Positions 16,293-25,556 of a DNA stretch of 64,000 nt are shown one piece after another (position 1 is the first letter of the stretch; each line of letters opens with the position of its first letter). Source of the DNA: Candidatus Nitrotoga sp. 1052 (GTDB lineage Bacteria > Pseudomonadota > Gammaproteobacteria > Burkholderiales > Gallionellaceae); contig NZ_CAKMHQ010000029.1 in NCBI RefSeq assembly GCF_927312905.1, forward strand, positions 1 through 64,000, given 5' to 3'. The notes under the pieces were generated by a model, which saw nothing but the letters and a program-made list of their open reading frames with translations, searched no databases and was not told the origin of the DNA. Position numbers and translations under genes: made by a program.

Positions 16293-17336
16293 TCATTCCA
16301 TCAGGTTGCGTGCGTCATTAATTTGTCCGCGGTAAGCATCAAAAATTTTGCGCAAAGCATCGGCCATCGAAATGACTGGCTCCCATCCCAGTTCCTCGCA
16401 GGTGTTGGTGATCTTGGGAACACGGTTTTGGACGTCTTGGTAGCCATTGCCGTAATAGATTGCCGCAGTGGTTGTTACCAGTTGCACCTTGCTCGCAGAA
16501 TTGCGGTACTCAGGGTATTCCTCGGCCAGTTTCAGCATCATGGTAGCCAAGTCGCGGATAGAATAGTTATTGACCGGGTTGCCGATGTTGTAAATCTTGC
16601 CGGAAGCGATACCATCCTTGTTTGCAATGATCTTCATCAGTGCGGCTATACCATCGTCGATATAAGTGAATGCGCGTTTCTGCTGCCCACCGTCTACCAG
16701 ACTTATATTTTCGCCGCGCACGATGTGGCCGAAGAATTGTGTCAGCACGCGCGAGCTTCCTTCTTTCGGCGTGTGGATGGAGTCCAGTCCAGAGCCGATC
16801 CAGTTGAATGGACGGAAGAGTGTAAAGTTCAACCCCTGTTCCATTCCATAGCCCCAGATCACTCGATCCATCAATTGCTTGGCGCAGGAATAAATCCACC
16901 GTGGTTTATTGATCGGGCCGCAAATAAGCTCAGAATTTTCGGGGTCAAATTCCTCATCGTGACACATGCCATATACTTCAGAAGTAGAAGGAAATATTAG
17001 GTGCTTCTTGTACTTAACGGCTGCGCGCACGATGGGCAGATTAGCTTCGAAATCCAGCTCAAATACTCGCAGTGGTTCCTTGACATAAGTGGAGGGCGTA
17101 GCAATTGCCACCAACGGCAAAATCACGTCGCACTTCTTTACATGATATTCCATCCATTCTTTGTTGATGGTGATGTCACCTTCAAAAAAGTGAAAGCGTG
17201 GCTGATCGAGCAGATCGGTGATACGGTCAGCGTTCATATCCATACCGTACACATCCCAATCAGTCGTAGCAAGAATGCGGTTGGACAAGTGGTGCCCGAT
17301 GAAGCCGTTTACGCCAAGGATCAAAACCTTTTTCAT
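16293..17336 (-). CDS. UDP-glucuronate decarboxylase, ArnA C-terminal type
   Basis: A 347-residue extended short-chain dehydrogenase with NAD-binding ILGVNGFIGHHL. It follows the decarboxylase half of ArnA closely: FPSTSEVYGMC (catalytic Ser/Glu), KPRWIYSCAKQ (Tyr and Lys), LFRPFNWIGSGLDS, GKIYNIGNPVN and GYQDVQNRVPKI with the arginine used in decarboxylation. The likely product is UDP-4-keto-pentose, or UDP-xylose as in the freestanding U4kpxs enzymes; which one cannot be told. Start at ATG 17336 with AAGGAA six bases upstream. UDP-glucose dehydrogenase, needed for its substrate, is not in the window. Confidence 0.88.
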   Translation of the reverse strand: MKKVLILGVNGFIGHHLSNRILATTDWDVYGMDMNADRITDLLDQPRFHFFEGDITINKEWMEYHVKKCDVILPLVAIATPSTYVKEPLRVFELDFEANLPIVRAAVKYKKHLIFPSTSEVYGMCHDEEFDPENSELICGPINKPRWIYSCAKQLMDRVIWGYGMEQGLNFTLFRPFNWIGSGLDSIHTPKEGSSRVLTQFFGHIVRGENISLVDGGQQKRAFTYIDDGIAALMKIIANKDGIASGKIYNIGNPVNNYSIRDLATMMLKLAEEYPEYRNSASKVQLVTTTAAIYYGNGYQDVQNRVPKITNTCEELGWEPVISMADALRKIFDAYRGQINDARNLME

Positions 17337-17428
17337 TACAAATTCCTTAAATAGATGCACTGCAAGGTAGCATGCAAGTTATGAATTATTAATCAAACCA
17401 ACTTAAGCGGGAAAAATATGAGCCAAAT

Positions 17429-18454
17429 TTATGGGCTCTGTAAAAACATTTTTGCATGATGCATTTGGAACCAATCGGCAAACTTGATTACTCCTTCATT
17501 GAGCGGAGTGCCAGGAGCAAAGCCGACCATTTTACGCAGATCACTTGTATCCGCATAAGTCGCAAGTACATCCCCAGCCTGCATTGGTAACATATTTTTA
17601 ATCGCTTTCTTGCCGAGCGCATTTTCGAGCGTTTCAATGAACACCATTAATTCCACTGGCTGATGATTGCCGATGTTATACAGGCAATAAGGAACATCGC
17701 TGCTAGCCGGATCAGGGCTGGCTCGATCAAATGATGAGTTAGCCTTGGCAGGTTTGTCTAATACGCGCACGATGCCCTCGACTATATCGTCGATGTAAGT
17801 AAAATCGCGTTGCATTTTTCCGTGATTAAATACATCAATTGACCGGCCTTCAAGAATTGCGCTTGCAAACAAAGAGGGGGACATATCCGGCCTGCCCCAT
17901 GGGCCATAGACTGTAAAGAAACGTAGTCCAGTGGTTGGCAGATCATACAAGTGACTGTAAGAGTGTGCCATCAGTTCATTCGATTTTTTTGTTGCAGCGT
18001 AAAGGCTAACCGGGTGGTCTACATTGTCGTGTTCTGAAAACGGCATTTTGGTGTGTGAGCCGTATACGCTCGAACTGCTGGCATACACTAAATGTTCTAC
18101 TTTGCTATGGCGGCAGCCTTCAAGCACATTCAAAAAACCCACGATATTGCTGTTTATGTAAGCATGTGGGTTTTTTAAGGAATAACGCACACCTGGCTGG
18201 GCGGCCAAATTAACAACTCGTTCGAATTTTTCGAACGTAAATAATGCTTCCATGCCTCCGCGGTCGGCTATATCCATTTTTATGAAACGAAAACCAGGGT
18301 ATGACACCAGTTGCTTCAGGCGATCTTCTTTTAGCTGTACATCGTAGTAATCACTTAGATTGTCGACGCCAACCACTTCGTCGCCATGCTCCAGTAAACG
18401 TTTGGCAACATGCATGCCGATAAATCCGGCTGCGCCGGTAATCAATACTTTCAT
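17429..18454 (-). CDS. UDP-glucuronate 4-epimerase-like protein
   Basis: A 341-residue extended SDR protein: TGAAGFIGMHVAKRLL (NAD site), NLAAQPGVRYSL, the catalytic YASSSSVYG and YAATKKSNE (Tyr/Lys), LRFFTVYGPWGRPDM and RDFTYIDDIVEGI. The AAQxGVRYS and KKSNE signatures match capsular UDP-glucuronate 4-epimerases, giving UDP-galacturonate for the polymer. Another hexuronate specificity is possible. With the neighbouring decarboxylase it competes for the same UDP-glucuronate pool. Confidence 0.87.
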   Translation of the reverse strand: MKVLITGAAGFIGMHVAKRLLEHGDEVVGVDNLSDYYDVQLKEDRLKQLVSYPGFRFIKMDIADRGGMEALFTFEKFERVVNLAAQPGVRYSLKNPHAYINSNIVGFLNVLEGCRHSKVEHLVYASSSSVYGSHTKMPFSEHDNVDHPVSLYAATKKSNELMAHSYSHLYDLPTTGLRFFTVYGPWGRPDMSPSLFASAILEGRSIDVFNHGKMQRDFTYIDDIVEGIVRVLDKPAKANSSFDRASPDPASSDVPYCLYNIGNHQPVELMVFIETLENALGKKAIKNMLPMQAGDVLATYADTSDLRKMVGFAPGTPLNEGVIKFADWFQMHHAKMFLQSP

Positions 18455-18511
18455 TTAATCTTTTATCCGTGGATTTAAATTAGAAGTACACTATTTTGCG
18501 CTGCTTGTTTT

Positions 18512-20425
18512 TCATGCTGGGTAATTGAAGCTGCTTTGCTGCATGTTTCGAAGAAATGCCTCGAACATCAACAGTGTCCACAATGGTGTGCTGTAATCGC
18601 GCAGCCCGGCTTGATGATGGTCAACCATTTCGCAGAGGTAATCTGCATTAAAGTAACCAGTGGCTGCCAGCGTTGGGCCCAGCACTGCCTGTCGGACTTT
18701 TTCTTTCAGGGGGCCGCGGAACCAGCTTGCAAGCGGCACCGCGAAACCCATTTTTTTGCGGTATAAAATTTCATCTGGCAGGTGAGACTCCATTGCTTTC
18801 TTGAATATATACTTGCCTTCCCCACCCTGAAGCTTGAGCGATGCGGGTAAGCGTGAGGCCCATTCCACCAATTTGTGGTCAAGCAGAGGTTCGCGTACTT
18901 CGAGCGCGTGCGCCATGCTGGCACGATCGACCTTGGTGAGAATGTCGCCCACGAGATAGGTCTTGATGTCGAGGTATTGCACTCGTGCCAAGGGTTCCTG
19001 TGCAGGTGAGCGTGCATCGTGCCGGTACATCACTTCCACTGCGCGATAGCCTCCCAGTTCTTGGCTAAATTCAGGGCTGAAGAGGCGCGCACGCATTGCA
19101 TCGCTCAAGAGCGAAATGCTATGAAAATAACCTTCTACCGAATCGCGCGCCATGCCTTCAAGTGTAGATTTTGCACGAAAAATTTTAGGTGCCCAATCTG
19201 CTTTTGGATAGAGCTTGCCCAGCAAGCCGAATAAGGGGCGACGCACAGCAGATGGAATGAAGCTGCGCATGCGTTCTTCGTTCAGATGCCAGCGATAACG
19301 TCGGTAGCCTGCGAAGTTCTCGTCGCCACCGTCACCGGAAAGCGCGACAGTGACGTTTTTTCGCGCCAGTTGGCACACGCGGTACGTGGGGATGGCGGAG
19401 CTGTCTGCGTAAGGTTCATCGTAGAGCGCAGCTAATTTATCGATGAGATCGAAATCATCGGCATCAACTTGTTCCACTCGATGATTAGTGTGGTAGCGTG
19501 TTGCGACTTTTGCTGCGTATTCGGATTCATTGAATGCCGGATCGCCGAATGAGATAGAACAGGTGTTCACCGGTTCGGTGGACAATTCGGCCATCATTGC
19601 CACCACGGCGCTGGAATCTACGCCACCGGAGAGGAAAGCCCCCAGCGGTACCTCTGAGACCAAGCGGATTTTCACAGATTCGCGTAACAGGGATATGAGT
19701 TCTTCTTGCGCTTCGCCTTGCGTCATCGGAGCAAGGGGCTGGAATGGTACGTCCCAATATTCTCGCGGCTGCGGAATTGGCTGGCCGCGCTTCACGGTGA
19801 GGGTATGCGCGGGCGATAGCTTTAAAGCTTGTTGGTAAATTGTGCGCGGTTCGGGAACATAGCCGTAGGCGAAATACTCTTCAATCGCGCGCGGATCAAT
19901 GTCACGCCGCAACGCTGGATGGGCGGTCAATACCTTGAGCTCGGAACCGAAGATAAGTTGACCGTCGTCGAGCAGTGCATAGTAGAGCGGCTTCACACCG
20001 AGGCGATCGCGTGCCAGAAAAAACGTCTCTTTATTGCGGTCCCATAACCCGAACGCGAACATGCCGCGGAAGCGTTCGACGCAGGCTTCGCCCCATTGCT
20101 CCCAGGCATGCACGATGACTTCAGTATCGCAGCGGGTGCGGAAGGTATGGCCTAGTGCTTGCAGTTCGGGGATCAAATCGACGAAGTTGTAAATTTCGCC
20201 GTTAAACACCACCACCACGCTGCCGTCTTCGTTGAACAGGGGCTGATGACCGGAGGAGAGGTCTATGATCGAGAGCCGCTTGTGCGCCATTGCTATCCCT
20301 GGTTCCGCGTGCAAGCCACTCTCGTCTGGGCCGCGATGATGCTGAGTCTGATTCATGCGCGCAAGTAGCGCCTGGTCAATGGGGCGCTTGGCTTGCGTAT
20401 CAAATATACCGGCTATGCCACACAT
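18512..20425 (-). CDS. Exosortase-A-associated amidotransferase (asparagine synthase-like)
   Basis: A 637-residue class II glutamine amidotransferase. Cys2 of MCGIAGIFD is the N-terminal nucleophile, and RLSIIDLSSGHQPL, VVFNGEIYNF and RCDTEVIVHAWEQWG form the glutaminase site. The synthase domain has the ATP P-loop GAFLSGGVDSSAV at about residues 263-275 and ALSGDGGDENFAGYRRY. It belongs to the XrtA-associated asparagine-synthase-like family (TIGR03108 type). It probably amidates a uronic acid or another carboxylate of the polysaccharide rather than making asparagine; that role is inferred from context. Confidence 0.88.
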   Translation of the reverse strand: MCGIAGIFDTQAKRPIDQALLARMNQTQHHRGPDESGLHAEPGIAMAHKRLSIIDLSSGHQPLFNEDGSVVVVFNGEIYNFVDLIPELQALGHTFRTRCDTEVIVHAWEQWGEACVERFRGMFAFGLWDRNKETFFLARDRLGVKPLYYALLDDGQLIFGSELKVLTAHPALRRDIDPRAIEEYFAYGYVPEPRTIYQQALKLSPAHTLTVKRGQPIPQPREYWDVPFQPLAPMTQGEAQEELISLLRESVKIRLVSEVPLGAFLSGGVDSSAVVAMMAELSTEPVNTCSISFGDPAFNESEYAAKVATRYHTNHRVEQVDADDFDLIDKLAALYDEPYADSSAIPTYRVCQLARKNVTVALSGDGGDENFAGYRRYRWHLNEERMRSFIPSAVRRPLFGLLGKLYPKADWAPKIFRAKSTLEGMARDSVEGYFHSISLLSDAMRARLFSPEFSQELGGYRAVEVMYRHDARSPAQEPLARVQYLDIKTYLVGDILTKVDRASMAHALEVREPLLDHKLVEWASRLPASLKLQGGEGKYIFKKAMESHLPDEILYRKKMGFAVPLASWFRGPLKEKVRQAVLGPTLAATGYFNADYLCEMVDHHQAGLRDYSTPLWTLLMFEAFLRNMQQSSFNYPA

Positions 20426-20469
20426 GATTTTATTTTCATTTTTATGATGTTAGCTGTCTCTATTTTAAA

Positions 20470-21624
20470 TCAGCCAGATAATAAATCACCCAGCACTGTG
20501 TCATATACGCCTAGGTATCCACGTACCATGGCCGACATTGAAAAATGCGCCTCAATTTTTGCCCGTCCCGCCGCACCATGCGTATGGGTGCGAGTACGAT
20601 CTTGATAATACATTAGCAAGGCATGTGCCATCGCTTTCGGGTCGGCAGACGGTACCAATGTGCCAGTGATACCCGCGTCCACCAGTTCGCTGTTGCCGCC
20701 GACGGCGGTTGCAACTACCGGCAAACCGCATGCCATCGCTTCCAGAATAGTGTTGGATACGCCTTCGCCCAACGAGGATAAGCAGAATACGTCGAATTGG
20801 CGCATCAAATCTGCTATGTCGTCACGGTTGCCCGGCAGCCAGGCGAGATGGTCGACATTAGATTGCTTGAGCAAGGCCAGGCAGTCCATGCGCGCCACAC
20901 CTTCGCCCAGAATTACCAGCCGCGCGCGAGCACGGATCTCGGGTTTAAGTTCGAGCATGCGCAGAAAAGCACGCACCAAATTTGGATAGTCCTTTACCTC
21001 CGCCATGCGTCCCACGGCGCCGATCACAAATCCATCCGGCGGGCAAAATCCCGGCGGGCCGAAGTTAATTCTTGGTGCAGTGAACGGTGTGAATTTTACA
21101 CTATCGACACCGTTGTAAATTTGGGTAGCGATTGCCGGATTTACACGCACGGTATCGATTAACCAGCGTTCCAAATCTTTACTCACTGGAATGTAATGCT
21201 TTACCAGCGGCCGGATTGCTTGCCTCAGCAAATTGTATTTACGATTTTTGCCCTGCAAGTCGAACATGTCACGCCCATGTTCGCCATGCACTCTGTTGCT
21301 GATGCCAGCGGCAGCGGCGACAACTTGCCCTTCCAAGGCCGCGAGGTTGCGTGTATGCACAATGGCAGGCTTGAGCCGCCGCAGCTCACGAAACAATCGG
21401 CCATACAGGCCTATATCATTGCCGGCGCGCTTGTTTAGTGCTACCAATTCGACAGGTTGATTCAAGCGCTTATGAAACTCGCTGTATCCGGTCAAGCATA
21501 CGATGGCGTGGCGATAGCGTTCTGGGGGCATATGGTTGATCAAATTCACGATGCCATTTTCCATGCCGCCCACGCCAAAATGATGAATGACATGCACAAT
21601 CAGCGGTGGACTATTAGTGTGCAT
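20470..21624 (-). CDS. PEP-CTERM/XrtA-associated glycosyltransferase (stp2 type)
   Basis: A 384-residue GT4 enzyme. IVHVIHHFGVGGMENGIVNL with VHTRNLAALEGQ and HGEHGRDMFDLQG is characteristic of the family TIGR03088. The donor domain has IGAVGRMAEVKDYPNLV and SSLGEGVSNTILEAMACGLP. The start overlaps the end of the exosortase gene by 11 bases, implying tight cotranscription. It adds a hexose or related sugar to the lipid-linked intermediate; specificity is unknown. Confidence 0.9.
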   Translation of the reverse strand: MHTNSPPLIVHVIHHFGVGGMENGIVNLINHMPPERYRHAIVCLTGYSEFHKRLNQPVELVALNKRAGNDIGLYGRLFRELRRLKPAIVHTRNLAALEGQVVAAAAGISNRVHGEHGRDMFDLQGKNRKYNLLRQAIRPLVKHYIPVSKDLERWLIDTVRVNPAIATQIYNGVDSVKFTPFTAPRINFGPPGFCPPDGFVIGAVGRMAEVKDYPNLVRAFLRMLELKPEIRARARLVILGEGVARMDCLALLKQSNVDHLAWLPGNRDDIADLMRQFDVFCLSSLGEGVSNTILEAMACGLPVVATAVGGNSELVDAGITGTLVPSADPKAMAHALLMYYQDRTRTHTHGAAGRAKIEAHFSMSAMVRGYLGVYDTVLGDLLSG

Positions 21625-23212
21625 GTGTTCCGTGCTCTGCTACTTCATTAAGGCTGGCATCGATTGCCGGCAGCATATCGTTGGCAAAAGATTGCAGTGA
21701 CGATGCCGCTGATTCCGGCGTACCTTCATAGGGGGCTGTAATGATGATCACTGCACCATCGTCACGCTGCCCAAATAGCCTGGCCTTTGCCAAAAGCAAC
21801 TTTGCCAGATACGGGTTGGTAGTATAGGTACCTCCCAAGCTATTCCAACTCCAGATCAATAATCGGTTATTGGGGGCACGCAATAATGTTTGGTGGATTG
21901 TTTCATCTTTGCCACGGAGAGAAATTTTGCGCTGCCCTTCGCCCACATTGCTCCATACTGGATGTTTTTGCTGGATCATGTAGTTTTGGGAATTAATTAA
22001 TTCCGCATCTTGGCGCTGAGTCCGGTAATAACCGAGGTACACGCTGATGATCTTATTTTCCTTGCGATAAGTGTGCATGGCTTGTGCATTGGTGCCAACG
22101 TAGTGTGGCTGCCAATCCGTAAGTGGCGTAGCTTGTAAATTCCAGCCTTGATTTGACTCAGGCAGTTTAATCATTAGCTCATCGGTTTTGATTGGACGGC
22201 TGTCCAAATAAGCCGCATAGGCAGGCCACAAGGCTGCAACCAGAATGGTGATAACGCCCGCCATGGCAAATCCTCGGCGCGTGATCGTTCCGCGAGCCGT
22301 ATTGACAGCAATCCTGTTTTCTTGCCGTTGGCGATCTGGTTGATCTTCCCGCCAGAAAGCGCCGATCCAGAATAGCAACGTCATAACGATTCCGAAAAAG
22401 ACCCAGCCGTAGATGTAATGATCAACTCCCAATGCCAGTTGCATATTGCTTAAGTGGGCGATCATCACGATCATATAAGCGCGCATTCCATTGGCAAAAA
22501 TGGGGACGATCAATGACAGTGCTGCAAAAATGAGCCTGCGTTTATTACTGCGATAGGTGAGATAGCCATATAAGGTGCCCAGAGTGAAAGATGCGATCAG
22601 GTAGCGCAAACCGCTACAACCTTCTACGACGGACCACTGGCCACTGGGTATTGTGAAAAATGTTCCTTCGCGGTAAACCGGAATACCTGTTATTTGCAGT
22701 GCGGTCACTACAAAATCGGCAGTGAAATCCATCAGCGGGGGGATCAGAAATTCCCCAAAAGGAACGGCAAAAAACAGGAATCCGAGGGGGAAAGTAATCG
22801 CGCGGGCTACCCGCAGCCCCAGCATAGTCCAGACCGCCACCGGGATCATTGCTACCAAACAAAACTGAGCGACAACCAGCACACTTCCGGCATCGGCAAG
22901 CAGCCAGCCAAGGCCTAGCCCTGCCATGGCCAACAAGCCGCGGTAATCCGGGCATGGGGCTATCTCAGCAAGCGATTTGCGCTTCATCCATATGAGATAG
23001 GCACTAATCGGAAAAATAAAAAAACCGTGGGTAAAGGTCTCGGATCGCAGCCAGATAGCGACGGTGGATAATACGGTTTGCTGATAAATTACGAGAATTG
23101 TGGCAATGGCCGCAAGTGTGAGGATAGCCATGAAGCGCCATTGCAATACTGGCTGCCAGGTTTGGCTGTCAATGCTGGACGGAGTTAACGCTTCGGGTGT
23201 TGTGCCAGTCAT
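21614..23212 (-). CDS. xrtA: Exosortase A with C-terminal EpsI domain
   Basis: A 532-residue membrane protease-transpeptidase. The N-terminal part (about residues 28-300) has eight or so transmembrane segments and the exosortase catalytic triad: Cys199 in VVEGCSGLRYL, Arg244 in ANGMRAYMIV and His265 in GVDHYIYGW. The C-terminal part, from about residue 320, is the EpsI domain (LPESNQGWNLQATPLTDWQP, VYLGYYRTQRQDAELINSQN). Exosortase A recognises PEP-CTERM sorting signals on exported proteins and processes them. No protein in this window has a PEP-CTERM tail, so its targets must lie elsewhere. It overlaps both flanking glycosyltransferase genes. Confidence 0.95.
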   Translation of the reverse strand: MTGTTPEALTPSSIDSQTWQPVLQWRFMAILTLAAIATILVIYQQTVLSTVAIWLRSETFTHGFFIFPISAYLIWMKRKSLAEIAPCPDYRGLLAMAGLGLGWLLADAGSVLVVAQFCLVAMIPVAVWTMLGLRVARAITFPLGFLFFAVPFGEFLIPPLMDFTADFVVTALQITGIPVYREGTFFTIPSGQWSVVEGCSGLRYLIASFTLGTLYGYLTYRSNKRRLIFAALSLIVPIFANGMRAYMIVMIAHLSNMQLALGVDHYIYGWVFFGIVMTLLFWIGAFWREDQPDRQRQENRIAVNTARGTITRRGFAMAGVITILVAALWPAYAAYLDSRPIKTDELMIKLPESNQGWNLQATPLTDWQPHYVGTNAQAMHTYRKENKIISVYLGYYRTQRQDAELINSQNYMIQQKHPVWSNVGEGQRKISLRGKDETIHQTLLRAPNNRLLIWSWNSLGGTYTTNPYLAKLLLAKARLFGQRDDGAVIIITAPYEGTPESAASSLQSFANDMLPAIDASLNEVAEHGTHAH

Positions 23213-24498
23213 CGTTGCTCATCCTTGAAAGCGGTCAAGTGTGGGGTTTCTTGTGTTATCCAAGTATTTTTGTCTGGTTTGCAGAATTCAGACGCAGTTA
23301 TCGGAGCTTCAGAAAGTAATGTTTTGACATGCGCAAGGCTGCGTTCCCAATCATAATCAGCCAGAATCCGGGCGCGTGCGGTTTCGCCAGAGCGTTCTTC
23401 GGCTTTACTTGCGAGCATCGATATAATAATGCGGCTAAACTCCTGGCTGTTGCTGGCAATATGCAGTTCTTTACCTGATGTCGCCAAAATGCCTTCTGCT
23501 GCTTGGGGAGATGCAATAACAGTTTTGGCCATGGACATAGCTTCCAGGACTTTGTTTTGTAAGCCTCTGGCGATGCGTAAGGGCGCCACCGCTAGTTTGG
23601 CATGGGCGAGATAGGGTCTGACATCAGCTACTGCGCCTGTTACCAGAACTCCAGGCAGCTGCGCCAGTTCCTGCACGGCTGCGGTTGGACGAGATCCCAC
23701 GATATAAAAGCGTGCATGGGGATGTTTAGCAAGTACAGTGGGAAAGATTTCCTGGGCAAACCAGCGCACGGCGTCCACATTCGGCCAATAGTCCATGGCG
23801 CCGGTAAATACAATGGCTGCCATGTTTGTCTGGTACGGATCAGGATATTCTCGGCTGGGTGAAAAATAGTCACTATCTACACCATTATTGAAGAATCCAA
23901 TTTTTGCAGCACTCTCCGGTGCCAGTTGTTTAAAAAGATCGGCCTCAGCTTTCGAAACGAACAGCGATGCATCATACGTGCATGCCACTTGTCGCTCGTA
24001 GCGAAGCAGCAATTGGCCTTCGCGTTGATATAGCCAACTCATGGGCCATGGCTTTCTTATTGCGTATTGGCGCCATTTGTCTGAGTCTATGTCGACGAAA
24101 TCGATGATACAACGCGCTTGTTGGATGCCTGTTACATATTGTGCCATGGCGGAAGAAAATATTAGAACGCGTTTTATTGTCTGCGCCTTTATTACCTTTC
24201 GTACCCACTCCTGTAATTCGTTATTGCGGTAATAATCTAAGGTAAGAGGACGATTCATAGCCAGTGCGCCCAAGCTACGCAGGCGCGCCGTGCGGGGATT
24301 TAAAGATGCGAAATGGGTTTCTTTGCACAATTGCCTTACTGTATTTATGTATTGCCAGTCGTCTGGATCATCGATAAAGGTGCCGAGATGAACATGGTAG
24401 TGTTGCGCCAAGTATTTTAGCAAATGGTATGAACGTATTTTGTCACCCTTGTTGGGCGGGTAGGGGATGCGGTGGGTAAGATAAAGCAAATGATCCAT
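23209..24498 (-). CDS. PEP-CTERM/XrtA-associated glycosyltransferase (stp1 type)
   Basis: A 429-residue GT4 protein whose opening LLYLTHRIPYPPNKGDKIRS and HLLKYLAQHYHVHLGTFIDD match the family TIGR03087 closely. Later come VFTGAMDYWPNVDAVRWFA, FYIVGSRPTAAVQ and the donor motif GLQNKVLEAMSMAKTVIAS. It overlaps the xrtA start by four bases and follows the FemAB-like gene by five. Probably adds an early sugar of the repeat unit. Confidence 0.92.
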   Translation of the reverse strand: MDHLLYLTHRIPYPPNKGDKIRSYHLLKYLAQHYHVHLGTFIDDPDDWQYINTVRQLCKETHFASLNPRTARLRSLGALAMNRPLTLDYYRNNELQEWVRKVIKAQTIKRVLIFSSAMAQYVTGIQQARCIIDFVDIDSDKWRQYAIRKPWPMSWLYQREGQLLLRYERQVACTYDASLFVSKAEADLFKQLAPESAAKIGFFNNGVDSDYFSPSREYPDPYQTNMAAIVFTGAMDYWPNVDAVRWFAQEIFPTVLAKHPHARFYIVGSRPTAAVQELAQLPGVLVTGAVADVRPYLAHAKLAVAPLRIARGLQNKVLEAMSMAKTVIASPQAAEGILATSGKELHIASNSQEFSRIIISMLASKAEERSGETARARILADYDWERSLAHVKTLLSEAPITASEFCKPDKNTWITQETPHLTAFKDEQR

Positions 24499-24503
24499 TG
24501 GCC

Positions 24504-25556
24504 TTATCCCAAGTTTTTTACGATGTGCGGTCCGAGCCAGTTAGCTACTGGCAGGGGTAGTTTTTGCCAAATTTTGATGAACAACTGGTATTTTGGATTC
24601 AATGGATTGGTGTCAGGCACGGTTTTCGCCCGGAGCAATTGATATTCGTAATGCAGCGGCTGCGGCTCGAACCCCCAATTTTTCTTGAAATCGAACGGGC
24701 CGGTGCCGCGCTTGCTGCGGCCATAGTCGAATATCTTAATGCCGCGCTCGCAAGCGCGCCGCATCAGTTCCCAGTATTTAAAATCATTTGCCGCAAAATC
24801 GCGAGCCTCCACGGTGTCACCCGCGTAGTAGGGTAATACTTCATCGCGGAAATAAAAGCTCAGCACGCTGCTTAAGATAAGCCCGTCTTTAACTACGGAC
24901 AGTACTTCGCAGTCGCTGCCGAATATTTCTTTAAGTAGCACGAAATAGCGTTTGGGCAATGCGGGAGTGCCATGGCGGTGCACATTGTCCGCGAAAACGG
25001 AAAAAAACCGTTCCACGCCATCGTCGATCTCGCTAGCGAGACCGTTTTTAATGCCCTTTCTAACCATCGCCCGCTGTTTGCGGGGGATGGCGAGCATGTT
25101 GGCTTCCACGTCCGGTTCGATAATCTTGCGAAAAGAGACATAGAGATTCTTGCTTGGCCATTCAGTGTGGAAGGGCATAATGTTGCGATACTCCAGGAAG
25201 TCCACGGATAGTTTCGCAGCCAGCATCTGAGCCGCATCATCCAGTGCTTTCCGCGCGGACTCTGTATTTGCAATGATACCGCCGTAAACGCAAAACGGTA
25301 GTGAGGATAATGAATGTCCAAACAATCTGCTGTTTATCTCTGCCAGAGGTAGAATGCCCTGGATGGTCCCGTTTTCTTCAGCTAGCATGAAGTAGGTGTG
25401 GTGCCCAAAGGCGCGTTCTATTACTTCTTTCCAGCCAGCTCGATGAAAAAATGTGGCGGCAGGACAGGCGTAAACGAATTCGTCCCAGCGTGCTGCATCA
25501 TTTGATGTCATCACGCGTACCTGCAGTGCGGGTGCGACCGCTGAAAAGCCCTTCAC
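24504..25556 (-). CDS. FemAB-like XrtA-associated protein
   Basis: A 350-residue GNAT-type protein of the FemAB/peptidoglycan-interpeptide-transferase superfamily, the exosortase-linked branch (TIGR03019). Visible segments: DEFVYACPAATFFHRAGWKE, the LPLAEINSRLFGHSLSSLPF core, VEANMLAIPRKQRAMVRKGI and the second GNAT half VEARDFAANDFKYWELMRRA with IKIFDYGRSKRGTGPFDFKK. By analogy it would transfer an aminoacyl group, possibly onto an amino sugar of the polymer; this is inferred. The start overlaps the deacetylase stop (ATGA). Confidence 0.9.
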   Translation of the reverse strand: MKGFSAVAPALQVRVMTSNDAARWDEFVYACPAATFFHRAGWKEVIERAFGHHTYFMLAEENGTIQGILPLAEINSRLFGHSLSSLPFCVYGGIIANTESARKALDDAAQMLAAKLSVDFLEYRNIMPFHTEWPSKNLYVSFRKIIEPDVEANMLAIPRKQRAMVRKGIKNGLASEIDDGVERFFSVFADNVHRHGTPALPKRYFVLLKEIFGSDCEVLSVVKDGLILSSVLSFYFRDEVLPYYAGDTVEARDFAANDFKYWELMRRACERGIKIFDYGRSKRGTGPFDFKKNWGFEPQPLHYEYQLLRAKTVPDTNPLNPKYQLFIKIWQKLPLPVANWLGPHIVKNLG

